From NCBI GenBank assembly GCA_025934955.1, contig JAICWE010000013.1:1-62519 (forward strand): a stretch of 62,519 nucleotides of DNA. The letters are read 5' to 3'. The stretch comes from Gemmatimonadales bacterium. GTDB taxonomy: Bacteria; Gemmatimonadota; Gemmatimonadetes; Gemmatimonadales; GWC2-71-9. Below the pieces are notes generated by a model. That model was not told where the DNA came from. It saw only the letters and a list, made by a program, of their open reading frames with translations, and did not search any database. Positions 28,998 through 38,963 of this stretch are shown here, one piece after another. The number at the start of each line of letters is the position of its first letter. The first letter of the stretch is position 1. The position numbers were made by a program, and so were the translations under genes.

Positions 28998-30389
28998 TCA
29001 CCTCCCGATGCCGGGGGGTGCGATCCCCAGATTGAAATCGGTGCTCGGTTGCCGCCTGGGATCGCTCCGGTCGAAGACCAGCCAGCCGTCGTTGAACACC
29101 AGTTCCGCCTTGCTGTAGATCGAGAAGGGATCGCCGGACCAGACGACTACGTCGGCGTGCTTCCCCGGCTCCAGCGAGCCGGTGCTCGAGTCGATGCCGA
29201 GCACCCACGCGGGGTTGATGGTGAGCCAGCGGATCGCCTGCTCGCGGGCGACGGGAATGCCGGCGTGGATGCCGGCGTACATCGCCGAACCCGCCGCCTG
29301 ATTCAGCCGCTGGATGCCGTCGGCGTCGTCCGAGTGGATCACCACGCGCACGCCGGCCTTCTGCAGCAGCGCCGCGTTCTCCGGGATTCCGTCGAACGAC
29401 TCCATCTTGAAGCCCCACCAGTCGTACCACACCGAGGCGGCCACGCTGTCGCGCGCCAGCAGGTCGGCGATCTTGTACGCCTCGACCGCGTGATGAAACG
29501 AGCGGATGCGGAAGCCGAACTCGCGGCCGAGGTCGATCATGTTGGCCATCTCGTCGGCGCGGTAGCAGTGGTTCTGCACCAGGATCTTCCCGCGCAGCAC
29601 GTCGGCCAGCGATTCCATGCGCAGGTCGCGCGACGGCGGATCACCGTCGTGATCGGCGTTCCACTTGTCCCACCGGCGGCGGTACTCGGCCGCCTGGGCG
29701 AAGGCGGTGCGATAGCCCGCCATGCTGCCCATGCGGGTGGACGGTCCGCGACGCGCGTACACCCGCTTCGGATTCTCGCCGCACGCCATCTTGAGTCCGT
29801 AGGGCGCGCCGGGGTACTTCATCTCCTGCACCGTGCGCGCGGGAATCATCCGGATCGTCGCGGAGCGCCCACCGATCAGGTTGGCCGAGCCCGGAAGGAT
29901 TTCGGCGACGGTGATGCCGCCGGCGATCGCGAGCGGGATCTGCGGGTCCTGCGGCCAGATCGAGTGCTCGGCCCACACGTCCGGTGTCACCGGGTTGGTC
30001 GCTTCGTTGCCGTCGGACTCCGCGCTGGTGCCGGGCGCCGCGTACACGCCGATGTGACTGTGGGTGTCGATGATGCCGGGCGTGATGAACTTGCCGGTCG
30101 CATCGATGACGCGAACGCCGGCAGGTGCGGTGACGTCGCGTCCGACCGCCGCGATCCTGCCGCCGCGGATCAGCACCGACGCGCCGGGCAGCTCCGGACC
30201 CGCGGCGGTGAGCACCGTCGCGTTCCGAAGCAGGACGTCGCTGTCGGGGTGCGCGCGATAGGTTGATGGAAAGGGGACGTGTGCCGAGTCGGTCGCCGCC
30301 TGCGGCGCCGGCACGGTGCCCGGGCCCGAGCGCGTCGAACCGCACGCCGCCGCGCCGATGGCCAGCGCGGCCGTCAGCCATCGCTTCAT
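28998..30389 (-). CDS. Amidohydrolase family lipoprotein (imidazolonepropionase-like)
   Basis: 463 residues. The N-terminus MKRWLTAALAIGAAACG gives a lipoprotein-type signal with Cys16, though AAAC is a weak lipobox. The amidohydrolase metal motif is intact: FITPGIIDTHSHIG, with His110 and His112. Later ligand regions are NHCYRADE, RSFHHAVEAY and VVIHSDDADG. The end SLEPGKHADVVVWSGDPF is typical of the family. The substrate is unknown; relatives include prolidase- and imidazolonepropionase-like enzymes. GGAG lies six bases upstream of the ATG. It is the first gene of a pair with the degenerate paralogue. Confidence 0.88.
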   Translation of the reverse strand: MKRWLTAALAIGAAACGSTRSGPGTVPAPQAATDSAHVPFPSTYRAHPDSDVLLRNATVLTAAGPELPGASVLIRGGRIAAVGRDVTAPAGVRVIDATGKFITPGIIDTHSHIGVYAAPGTSAESDGNEATNPVTPDVWAEHSIWPQDPQIPLAIAGGITVAEILPGSANLIGGRSATIRMIPARTVQEMKYPGAPYGLKMACGENPKRVYARRGPSTRMGSMAGYRTAFAQAAEYRRRWDKWNADHDGDPPSRDLRMESLADVLRGKILVQNHCYRADEMANMIDLGREFGFRIRSFHHAVEAYKIADLLARDSVAASVWYDWWGFKMESFDGIPENAALLQKAGVRVVIHSDDADGIQRLNQAAGSAMYAGIHAGIPVAREQAIRWLTINPAWVLGIDSSTGSLEPGKHADVVVWSGDPFSIYSKAELVFNDGWLVFDRSDPRRQPSTDFNLGIAPPGIGR

Positions 30390-30423
30390 TGCTGCTCCGG
30401 TTGAGGAAGGATGCAGCGGGACC

Positions 30424-31155
30424 TCAGCGGCCCCACGCCGGGAACTCGGTGGGTGCCGGCGGTGCCCGCCGGCCATTCCCCGAAGCCGCTACGCGCAGCC
30501 GGTCGGGATAGTTGCCGCAGAGCCCGTCAACGCCAAGCCGCGCGAGTCGCGCGAGGTCGCGCGGCGCGTCGACGGTCCAGGCCACGACGTATCCGCCGGC
30601 GCCATGCACCGCGTCGAGCAGCGCCGAGTCGATCAGCTGCCACTCCTGCCATACGGTATCGGCGCCGGCAGCGCGCATCTCGGCGACGGTGTCGAGCAGG
30701 TACGCAGCGAGCAGGACGCCGGTGCGCAGTGCCGGCGCGCGGTCGCGCAACCGCCGGATGATGCGGTGGTCGAAGCCGTGCACCGCGTACCGCGTCGGAG
30801 CCGGCCCGGCGGCAAGCAGCGCGAGGAGCGCCGCGTCGTGCTCCGGCGCCAGGCTCTTCACTTCGACCCACACCTCGCGCCCGCCGACGATCTCCAGCAC
30901 CTCACCCAGGAGCGGAACCCGCTCGCCGTTGGGCAGCCGGTGGCGACGCACGTCGTCCAGCTCCAGCTCGGCGATGCGCCCGAGGCCGGGCAGGACCGCG
31001 TCGTGATAGACCACCATCGCGCCGTCGCGGCTGGCGTGCACGTCGAGCTCGACGCCGTCGGCGTCGAGGAGGACCGCCCGGCGGAACGCCGCCCGGGAGT
31101 TCTCGTACTCGTAGCCCGAGGCGCCGCGGTGCGCGATCGCGAGAGGTCGGGGCAG
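30424..31155 (-). CDS. Glycerophosphodiester phosphodiesterase, CTG start
   Basis: 243 residues if translation begins at CTG 31155. The catalytic N-terminus IAHRGASGYEYENSR, then ELDVHASRDGAMVVYHD, is required for activity, but no ATG, GTG or TTG exists between this segment and an in-frame TAG at 31200-31198. The first conventional start (GTG 31041) would remove the HR and E-x-D motifs. CTG 31155 has a GGAGG four bases upstream. The C-terminal VVAWTVDAPRDLARLARLGVDGLCGNYPD is typical of the family. The enzyme would hydrolyse deacylated phospholipids to glycerol-3-phosphate and an alcohol. Confidence 0.82.
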   Translation of the reverse strand: MPRPLAIAHRGASGYEYENSRAAFRRAVLLDADGVELDVHASRDGAMVVYHDAVLPGLGRIAELELDDVRRHRLPNGERVPLLGEVLEIVGGREVWVEVKSLAPEHDAALLALLAAGPAPTRYAVHGFDHRIIRRLRDRAPALRTGVLLAAYLLDTVAEMRAAGADTVWQEWQLIDSALLDAVHGAGGYVVAWTVDAPRDLARLARLGVDGLCGNYPDRLRVAASGNGRRAPPAPTEFPAWGR

Positions 31156-31172
31156 GGGGCCTCCGCCGGAGG
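31153..31172 (-). promoter_or_regulatory. Shine-Dalgarno hairpin and CTG start of the glycerophosphodiesterase gene
   Basis: On the minus strand CCTCC, a GGC loop, then GGAGG form a perfect small hairpin (31172-31160). The GGAGG is the ribosome-binding site of the CTG start at 31155. The SD would be masked when folded, so translation may be low or conditional. Confidence 0.5.
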
Positions 31173-31334
31173 GGCCGGGAAATGGTGCGTGGGCCCCCTA
31201 AGATAGTTCGCCCCGGGGTACGTGGAATACGCGCCGCCGCGGTCACGGGCGCCCGGCGCCGATCTTGCGGCTCCGCCGGCGAATTCTCCCGGCCGGTTAA
31301 CACCTTGCGAGCGATCCCGTCTGTGGGCCTTCGG

Positions 31335-31883
31335 ATGCGTGCGACGACGGAAGCGGAGGCGAAGAGTGACGCCGATCTCGTCGCCGCGTACCGCGGGGGC
31401 GACGAGTCCGCCGCCACCGAGCTGGTCCGGCGCCACGGGGTCGCGCTGGGCCGCTTCCTCTATAGTGCCGGTGCCGCACCCGCCGACGTGGACGATCTGG
31501 TGCAGGAAACGCTCTTCCGGGCGTTTCGCCGTCTGGACGGGTGGCGCGGCGAGGCCAGCTTCCGGAGCTGGACCTTCACCATCGCCGGCAACCTGCTCAA
31601 GGACGCGTACCGCCGCCGCAAGGGACGCACGATGCTCTCAATCGAAGACCGCGACATTCCGATGCACGCCGATCCTCACGCCGAGCTCGCCGCCAGCGAG
31701 GCGGAGGAGCGGCTGCGCGACGGTCTGGCGCGGCTGCCGCGGCTCCAGCGGGAAGTCTTCCTGCTGCGGGTACAGGAAGGCAGCGACTATGAGACGATCG
31801 CCGCGGCGCTGGGCACGACACCCGGCGCCGCGCGCGTGCATTATCATCACGCCGTGAAGCGGCTGAAGGAGCTGGTATCATGA
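31335..31883 (+). CDS. ECF-family RNA polymerase sigma factor
   Basis: 182 residues. Region 2 contains DVDDLVQETLFRAFRRLDGWRGEASFRSWTF with the usual -10 recognition helix, and region 4 contains LPRLQREVFLLRVQEGSDYETIAAALG ending in a helix-turn-helix. ATG 31335 places the first region-2 helix at the N-terminus, with GTG 31323 as an alternative. The frame continues upstream over the divergent promoter region but has no sigma features there. TAAGAT at 31199-31204 could be its -10. The 180 bases before it hold no other gene. A zinc-finger anti-sigma gene overlaps its stop. Confidence 0.92.
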   Translation: MRATTEAEAKSDADLVAAYRGGDESAATELVRRHGVALGRFLYSAGAAPADVDDLVQETLFRAFRRLDGWRGEASFRSWTFTIAGNLLKDAYRRRKGRTMLSIEDRDIPMHADPHAELAASEAEERLRDGLARLPRLQREVFLLRVQEGSDYETIAAALGTTPGAARVHYHHAVKRLKELVS

Positions 31884-32446
31884 CCGCGTGCGAGCGGCTG
31901 TCGGATCGCATGCCGGAGGTGGCGGCCGGCGCCGGCTGGAGCGCGCTCGAGGCCGCGCATCTGTCCGACTGCGCCGATTGCGCGGCCGAGTGGGACGTCG
32001 TCCGGCGGACCGCCGCGTTAGGCGCGGGCTTCACCATGCGACAGGAGCCGCCGGCGATCGCGCGCGCCGTGCTCGACCGCGTGGCCGAGGCGAAGTGCGC
32101 CGAGCGGCGCCGGAGCGGCATCGTTCGCCGCGCGGTCGGTGTCGCCGCCGCGGCGAGCGTCGTTCTCGCCGCCTGGGTGACGCTGCACCGGCCGCACGCC
32201 GCCCCGGCGGGCCGCGGCGCGAACGCGGTGCCGATGGCGAGTACCGGACGCCCGACCGCATCCGACTCCGCGGCGACGCTCACCCTGGACATCGCCGAGC
32301 TGGACGGGCTGAGCACGGCGGAGCTGACGGACCTGCTGGACCGGATGGACCTGCCGCTCTCCACCGGCCGCACGGTGGACCCGAGCGGCGCCGGCGATCT
32401 CACCCACGATGAGCTGGAGCGCGTGCTGCGCTCCCTGGAGGGGTAA
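31880..32446 (+). CDS. Zinc-finger anti-sigma factor
   Basis: 188 residues. The cytoplasmic N-domain carries HLSDCADCAAEW, the HxxxCxxC zinc motif of ZAS anti-sigma factors, near residue 30. A single membrane helix (VGVAAAASVVLAAWVTL) lies at about 90-107. The periplasmic part is Ser/Thr-rich and short. It overlaps the sigma gene by 4 bases and should bind and silence that sigma factor until a signal arrives. Confidence 0.87.
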   Translation: MTACERLSDRMPEVAAGAGWSALEAAHLSDCADCAAEWDVVRRTAALGAGFTMRQEPPAIARAVLDRVAEAKCAERRRSGIVRRAVGVAAAASVVLAAWVTLHRPHAAPAGRGANAVPMASTGRPTASDSAATLTLDIAELDGLSTAELTDLLDRMDLPLSTGRTVDPSGAGDLTHDELERVLRSLEG

Positions 32447-32979
32447 TGCGACCGATCCGCTGGCTGCCCGCGCTCGTGCTGCTCGCGACGTGCATGGTCG
32501 CCGCCCCGCTCCGGGCGCAGCAGCCCACTGCCGCGGCTGATGACGGCGGCCAGGCTGCGACGCTGCGACAGCGGATCGAGGACCGCCTCGCGGCGCGGGT
32601 CCAGGAGGAGCTGGGGCTGACCGACGCCCAGGTCGGCAAGCTCCGCACGACGACCGCCGACTTCGCGGAGCGCCGCCGGCAGATGCAGCGACACGAGCAG
32701 GACCTCCGCCGCGCGCTCGCCGGGCAGCTGCGGCCCGGCGTCGCCGCCGACCAGGACAGCGTCTCCCGCCTGACCGACGATCTGGTGGACGCGAAGATCC
32801 GGCTGGCGGAGAGTTATCGCGAGGAGCTGAAGGCGCTGACCTTCCTGACGCCGGTGCAGCGAGCACAGTTCTTCGCGATGCGGGAGCGGCTGCTCCAGCG
32901 GATGCAGGAGATTCGGGAGCAGCGGCAGAACGCGCCGGACGGCGCGCCGGCCGTGCCGATGCGGCGCCGGCTCAGGTAG
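32446..32979 (+). CDS. Periplasmic LTxxQ-like helical protein (Spy/CpxP-like)
   Basis: 177 residues with a signal peptide (about 1-25, ending PLRAQ). The mature chain is almost entirely helical and charged. Two motifs resemble the LTxxQ repeats of Spy/CpxP: LGLTDAQVGKL near residue 62 and FLTPVQRAQF near 132. It is the third gene of the sigma/anti-sigma operon, starting on the last base of the anti-sigma gene. It may sense envelope stress or metals and act on the anti-sigma factor, as CpxP and CnrX-like proteins do; this is inference. Its 3' end overlaps the convergent ppa gene by 8 bases. Confidence 0.7.
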   Translation: MRPIRWLPALVLLATCMVAAPLRAQQPTAAADDGGQAATLRQRIEDRLAARVQEELGLTDAQVGKLRTTTADFAERRRQMQRHEQDLRRALAGQLRPGVAADQDSVSRLTDDLVDAKIRLAESYREELKALTFLTPVQRAQFFAMRERLLQRMQEIREQRQNAPDGAPAVPMRRRLR

Positions 32980-33541
32980 GCGAATCGGCGGGCGCGAACT
33001 TCCGGCGGTAGCTCTCCATCCCTTCGACGATCGCGCGACGCGCGGCCTCGGCACCTTCGAAGCCGCGCGTCTGCGTGTGCGAGCCCTCGAGATCCTTGTA
33101 CACCTTGAAAAAGTGCTCGATCTCGCGGAGCGCGTGCGGCCGCACGTCCTCGAGATCCCGGATCTCGGCGGCGAACGGATCGCCGGTGTGCACCGCGAGC
33201 ACCTTCTCGTCGGGGACGCCGTGATCCACCAGATGGAAGAGACCGACCGGCCGCACCTCGACCAGACATCCGGTGAACACCGGCTGGGTCATGAGGACGA
33301 GGATGTCGAGCGGGTCACCGTCGTCGGCGAAGGTGCGCGGCAAGAAGCCGTAGTCGCCGGGATAGTGCACCGCGCTGTGCAGCACGCGATCCAGCCGGAA
33401 GACGCCGAGCGTCTTGTCCAGCTCGTACTTGTTGCGATCGTTGGTGGGGATCTCGATGACCGCGGTCACCGCCTCGGGCGGGTTGCTGCCGGTGGGGATG
33501 TCGTGCCACGGATGGAAGGGGCGGTACGGCTGCACGGCCAC
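32972..33541 (-). CDS. ppa: Inorganic diphosphatase (family I)
   Basis: 189 residues of soluble pyrophosphatase. The signature DDGDPLDILV holds the metal aspartates. KYELDKTLGVFRLDRVL and YPGDYGFLPRTF are conserved active-site stretches. It hydrolyses pyrophosphate to drive biosynthesis. The start is GTG at 33541 with GAGGAGAG about six bases upstream. It is convergent with the preceding operon. Confidence 0.96.
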   Translation of the reverse strand: MAVQPYRPFHPWHDIPTGSNPPEAVTAVIEIPTNDRNKYELDKTLGVFRLDRVLHSAVHYPGDYGFLPRTFADDGDPLDILVLMTQPVFTGCLVEVRPVGLFHLVDHGVPDEKVLAVHTGDPFAAEIRDLEDVRPHALREIEHFFKVYKDLEGSHTQTRGFEGAEAARRAIVEGMESYRRKFAPADSPT

Positions 33542-33602
33542 GGGCGCTCTCCTCGCTGGGACTGGCTGCGCGGCATCACCGGCCGCGCGCGAAAAGTAAC
33601 GC

Positions 33603-33631
33603 TTGCGCCGCTCCCCCGCGCCGACGATGTT
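33603..33631 (+). promoter_or_regulatory. Candidate promoter of tRNA-Leu
   Basis: TTGCGC (33603-33608) and GATGTT (33626-33631) with a 17-base spacer would start transcription close to the tRNA 5' end at 33642. The -10 box is poor (3 of 6). Confidence 0.35.
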
Positions 33632-33641
33632 CCACCCGCGC

Positions 33642-33724
33642 GCCCGAGTGGCGGAATGGCAGACGCAACGGACTCAAAATCCGTCGGGGGCAACCCCATG
33701 CGAGTTCGACTCTCGCCTCGGGCA
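33642..33724 (+). tRNA. tRNA-Leu (anticodon CAA)
   Basis: 83 bases folding as a class II tRNA. The acceptor arm GCCCGAG pairs with CTCGGGC, with discriminator A. The anticodon stem ACGGA/TCCGT encloses CTCAAAA, giving anticodon CAA, which reads UUG. A long variable arm and a TTCGACT T-loop are present. CCA is not encoded. It lies alone between ppa and the MOSC gene. Confidence 0.95.
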
Positions 33725-33752
33725 TCCACTCTCACCTTCTGCACCTGCGGTC

Positions 33753-34550
33753 ATGACCCGCCTCGCGGACATCTATCTCTACCCGCTCAAGTCAGCCCGC
33801 GGCATCCGCCTCGACTCGGCGGAGCTGGACGACTTCGGCCTCGTCCACGACCGCCGCTGGATGGTGGTGGACGAGGCGAACGACCTGGTGACGCAGCGCG
33901 AGGCGCCGCGGCTCGCGCTGGTCCGCACCGCGCTCGACGGGAACGCGCTCCGGCTCGACGCGCCGGCGCTCCCGCCGCTCGCCATTCCGCTCGCCGGCGC
34001 CGACGGCGAGCGCCGCACCGTCCGGGTCTTCGACGTCCATTGCGCCGGCGCCGACCAGGGCGACGAGAGCGCGGCGTGGATCAGCCGGCATCTCGGCCGC
34101 GCCTGCCGCATCGTGCGGATGCCGGACGACGTGGTGCGGCCGATCGAGCCTAACGCCGCCGGCGTCACGGGCCGCGTCAGCTTCGCCGACGCCTTCCCGC
34201 TGCTCCTCATCTCCCAGGAAGCGCTCGATGCGCTCAACCGCCGCCTCGATGTCGCCGTCCCCATGAACCGCTTCCGTCCCAATCTCGTCACCACGGGCTC
34301 GGCGCCGCACGCGGAGGACGGGTGGCGGTGCATCCGCATCGGCGCCGTCGAGTGCGTCGTCGCCAAGCCGTGCGTGCGGTGCATGATCCCGACCGTCGAT
34401 CAGGAGAGCGCGATCAAAGGCAAGGAGCCGTTGCGTACGCTCGCCGGCTATCGCGAGCGCGAGCGCGGCGTGCAGTTCGGCCAGAACGTGGCGCACGTCG
34501 GCCGCGGGCGGATCAGCGCCGGCGATGTGGTCGAGGTGCTCGACGCGTGA
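33753..34550 (+). CDS. MOSC domain protein (YcbX/mARC-like)
   Basis: 265 residues. The N-terminal MOSC beta-barrel domain starts at IYLYPLKSARG, and the C-terminal MOSC domain contains MNRFRPNLV and the molybdenum-ligating CVVAKPCVRCMIPTVD. YcbX and mARC reduce N-hydroxylated compounds using Moco. The C-terminal ferredoxin domain of YcbX is missing, so it resembles mARC and needs external electron donors. moaD-moaE-moaA are found 22 kb downstream. ATG 33753 is 28 bases after the tRNA; the frame before it runs through the tRNA and is not coding. Confidence 0.88.
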   Translation: MTRLADIYLYPLKSARGIRLDSAELDDFGLVHDRRWMVVDEANDLVTQREAPRLALVRTALDGNALRLDAPALPPLAIPLAGADGERRTVRVFDVHCAGADQGDESAAWISRHLGRACRIVRMPDDVVRPIEPNAAGVTGRVSFADAFPLLLISQEALDALNRRLDVAVPMNRFRPNLVTTGSAPHAEDGWRCIRIGAVECVVAKPCVRCMIPTVDQESAIKGKEPLRTLAGYRERERGVQFGQNVAHVGRGRISAGDVVEVLDA

Positions 34551-34903
34551 ACGACAACGAAGCCCAGGTGTTCGGCGGGAAGAAGAGCGCCGGGACGCGG
34601 AAGGCGCTTCGATTCTTCGCCGAGCGGCGCATCAGGACCCACTTCGTGGACTTCGCCGAGCGCGGCCCGTCGCTCGGCGAGCTCCGCCGCTTCGCGCAGA
34701 AGTTCGGGGTCGCCGCGCTGGTGGACCGCTCCTCGTTCCGCTTCGCCGAGCTGGGGCTCGGCGCCGCGCGGCTGAGCGACGAGCGGTGGCTGGAGCGCGT
34801 GGTCGAGGAGCCGCTGCTCCTGCGCGCGCCGCTGGTGCGCTACGGCCGGGAGCTGAGCATCGGCGCGGACGAGGCGGCGTGGCGCACATGGGTCGGACGC
34901 TGA
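34547..34903 (+). CDS. ArsC/Spx-family protein lacking the active-site cysteine
   Basis: 118 residues with the thioredoxin-like ArsC/Spx layout: QVFGGKKSAGTRKALRFF, RIRTHFVDF, then SLGELRRFAQKFG, and a final APLVRYGRELSIGADEAAW. The family's catalytic Cys (KKCxxTRKA) is Ser14 here, and no other Cys occurs in the protein, so arsenate reduction is not possible by the known mechanism. GTG 34547 overlaps the MOSC gene by 4 bases. It may be a binding or regulatory protein; the function is unknown. Confidence 0.75.
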   Translation: MNDNEAQVFGGKKSAGTRKALRFFAERRIRTHFVDFAERGPSLGELRRFAQKFGVAALVDRSSFRFAELGLGAARLSDERWLERVVEEPLLLRAPLVRYGRELSIGADEAAWRTWVGR

Positions 34904-34921
34904 GGCGATGAGCCGCCGCGC

Positions 34922-36865
<1,944 letters not shown>

Positions 36866-37372
36866 GTGACACCCGAGGAATTGCGCGCCCTCCAGGCACC
36901 GCTGAAGGAGCAGTACCGCGAGGATCCCGCGAGCGCGCTGGTCACGCTCCGCGCCGAGGGGGCGCTCGACGACGTCAACGTGAGCTGCCGGGTCGAGACC
37001 GGCCGCGCGCTGGTCGAAGCCGGCCTGCATCCGGCCAGCGGAGGCAGCGGTCTCCAGGCCTGCTCCGGCGACATGCTGCTCGAGGCGCTGGTCGCCTGCT
37101 TCGGGGTGACGCTTCGCGCCGTGGCGACGGCCCTGGGCATCCCGGCGCGCGGCACCGTCCGCGCCGAAGGCGATCTGGACTTCCGCGGCACGCTCGGGCT
37201 CAGCAGGGACGTGCCGGTCGGCTTTCGCGAGATCCGGCTGACGCTGGAGCTGGCGGCCGAGGTGCCGGCAGAGCAGATGGCGACGCTGCTCAAGCTCTCC
37301 GAGCGCTACTGCGTGGTGCTGCAGACGTTGCGGGCGCCGCCCGTGGTGGCGGTGCGCCAGCTCTCTAGATAG
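36866..37372 (+). CDS. OsmC family protein
   Basis: 168 residues. The peroxidatic cysteine pair is present: Cys78 in LEALVACFGVTLR and Cys149 in ERYCVVLQTL, with a third Cys66. The Glu/Arg environment is plausible. OsmC/Ohr proteins reduce organic hydroperoxides with lipoyl or thiol partners. The GTG start lies one base after the ABC-F stop (TGA-GTG). Confidence 0.85.
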   Translation: MTPEELRALQAPLKEQYREDPASALVTLRAEGALDDVNVSCRVETGRALVEAGLHPASGGSGLQACSGDMLLEALVACFGVTLRAVATALGIPARGTVRAEGDLDFRGTLGLSRDVPVGFREIRLTLELAAEVPAEQMATLLKLSERYCVVLQTLRAPPVVAVRQLSR

Positions 37373-37475
37373 GTTCAGCGGCCGGCGGCGGGCGGTTGAG
37401 GAATGTTTGATACCTCGGCCCTACACTCCTCCCGCTCGCACGTCGCCGTCCGCCCTTCACCCAGCGAACGAACCC

Positions 37476-38963
37476 ATGCCCTTCGAGTCCTCCGTCGTCG
37501 CCGCGGCGCCTGCCGCCCATGCGACTCCCCTCCTCGCGATCGCGCTCGCGCGGGGACCGCTGCCACCTTCGCTCCAGCCGCTGGATGACGCGGCCGGCGG
37601 CGCCATCTCGCGGCTGCTCGCCGCCGGCGACTTCGCCGGCCGGCGGGACGAAACCGCCGTGCTGTACCCATCGGCGCCGGTCGCGCGGGTGCTGCTGATC
37701 GGCATGGGGAAGCCGGACGAGGTGAGTCGCACCAGCATCCGCCGCGCGGCGGCGACGGCGGCCAAGCGGGCCCGCGGCATCGGCGTGCCGAGCGCGGCCT
37801 TCTACCTCCCGCCGGAGCATCGGGGCGGAGTCTCGCCCCGGGACGTCGGTCACGTCGTCGCGGAAGGGCTGGGCTTCGGCGCCTGGCATTATGCCGAGAT
37901 GAAGCGCCCGCCCGAGGAGCCGAAGCCGGAGCTCGAGCGCGTCGAGCTGCTGGCGCCGGACGACACCGCCGCCGTGCGCCAGGGCCACGCCGTCGGCGCG
38001 GCGATCGCCGCGGGACAGGCGGTCGCGCGCGGGGTACAGGTGCTTCCCGGCAACGTCTGCACGCCGACGTATCTCGGCAACGTCGCCAGGGAGCTGGCGG
38101 ACCGCCACGGCATCGGCGTCACGGTGCTCGACCGCGCCGCCATCATCAAGGAAGGGATGAAGGCGCTGATGGCGGTGGCGCAGGGCAGCGTGGAAGAGCC
38201 GCGCTTCATCGCGCTGGAGTACAAGGGTGGCACCGGCGCGCCCGTCGTGCTCGTCGGCAAGGGCGTCACCTTCGACACCGGCGGCATCTCGATCAAGCCG
38301 GCGCCGAACATGGAGGACATGAAGTACGACATGTCCGGTGCCGCGGCCGTGCTCGGCACCTTCGAGGCGATCGGCCGGCTCAAGCCGAAGGTGAACGTCA
38401 TCGGCCTGATCCCGTCGGCCGAGAACATGCCGTCCGGCAGCGCGTTCAAGCCGGGCGACGTCGTCGGCAGCCACTACGGCAAGACCATCGAGGTCGTCAA
38501 CACCGACGCCGAGGGCCGGCTCATCCTGGCGGACGCGCTGTCGTACGCGCGGCGCTACCAGCCGGCGTGCGCCATCGACATGGCGACGCTGACGGGCGCC
38601 ATGGTCATCGCGCTGGGTCACACCGCGATCGGCATGATGGGCACCGACGACGCGCTGCTCGAGGAAGTGCGCCAGGCGGGCGAGCGCTCGGGCGAGCGCG
38701 CGTGGCCGCTTCCGATGTGGGACGAGTTCCGCGAGCACAACAAGTCCGACATCGCCGACGTGAAGAACAGCGGCGGCCGCCCGGCGGGCAGCATCACGGC
38801 GGGCTGGTTCCTGCGCGAATTCGTGGACGGCTTTCCCTGGGCCCACCTCGACATCGCGGGCACCGCGTACAGCGACCGCGACGATCCCACGCGGGTGAAG
38901 GGCCCGACCGGTATCGGCGTGCGGCTGTGCAGCGAGTTCGTGCTCGCGCGCCAGGCTCGGTGA
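37476..38963 (+). CDS. pepA: Leucyl aminopeptidase (M17)
   Basis: 495 residues. The C-terminal catalytic domain holds the M17 signature NTDAEGRL at about 342-349, the metal ligands in GKGVTFDTGGISIKP (Lys, Asp) and DMSGAAAV, and the NMPSGSAFKPGDV stretch. The N-terminal hexamerisation domain is less conserved. It removes N-terminal residues from peptides with two metal ions. ATG 37476 is preferred; the frame is open for 23 codons upstream but with no family similarity. The 103-base gap before it contains TTGAGG and TACACT, too far apart for a clear promoter. Confidence 0.94.
   Translation: MPFESSVVAAAPAAHATPLLAIALARGPLPPSLQPLDDAAGGAISRLLAAGDFAGRRDETAVLYPSAPVARVLLIGMGKPDEVSRTSIRRAAATAAKRARGIGVPSAAFYLPPEHRGGVSPRDVGHVVAEGLGFGAWHYAEMKRPPEEPKPELERVELLAPDDTAAVRQGHAVGAAIAAGQAVARGVQVLPGNVCTPTYLGNVARELADRHGIGVTVLDRAAIIKEGMKALMAVAQGSVEEPRFIALEYKGGTGAPVVLVGKGVTFDTGGISIKPAPNMEDMKYDMSGAAAVLGTFEAIGRLKPKVNVIGLIPSAENMPSGSAFKPGDVVGSHYGKTIEVVNTDAEGRLILADALSYARRYQPACAIDMATLTGAMVIALGHTAIGMMGTDDALLEEVRQAGERSGERAWPLPMWDEFREHNKSDIADVKNSGGRPAGSITAGWFLREFVDGFPWAHLDIAGTAYSDRDDPTRVKGPTGIGVRLCSEFVLARQAR

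Noticed and set aside
31182..31334. 51-codon N-terminal extension of the ECF sigma factor
   Set aside because: It would overlap the divergent promoter/leader region, has no conserved sigma features, and region 2 starts right after ATG 31335.
33603..33752. N-terminal extension of the MOSC protein
   Set aside because: The open frame upstream of ATG 33753 passes through the tRNA-Leu gene, so it cannot be the coding start.
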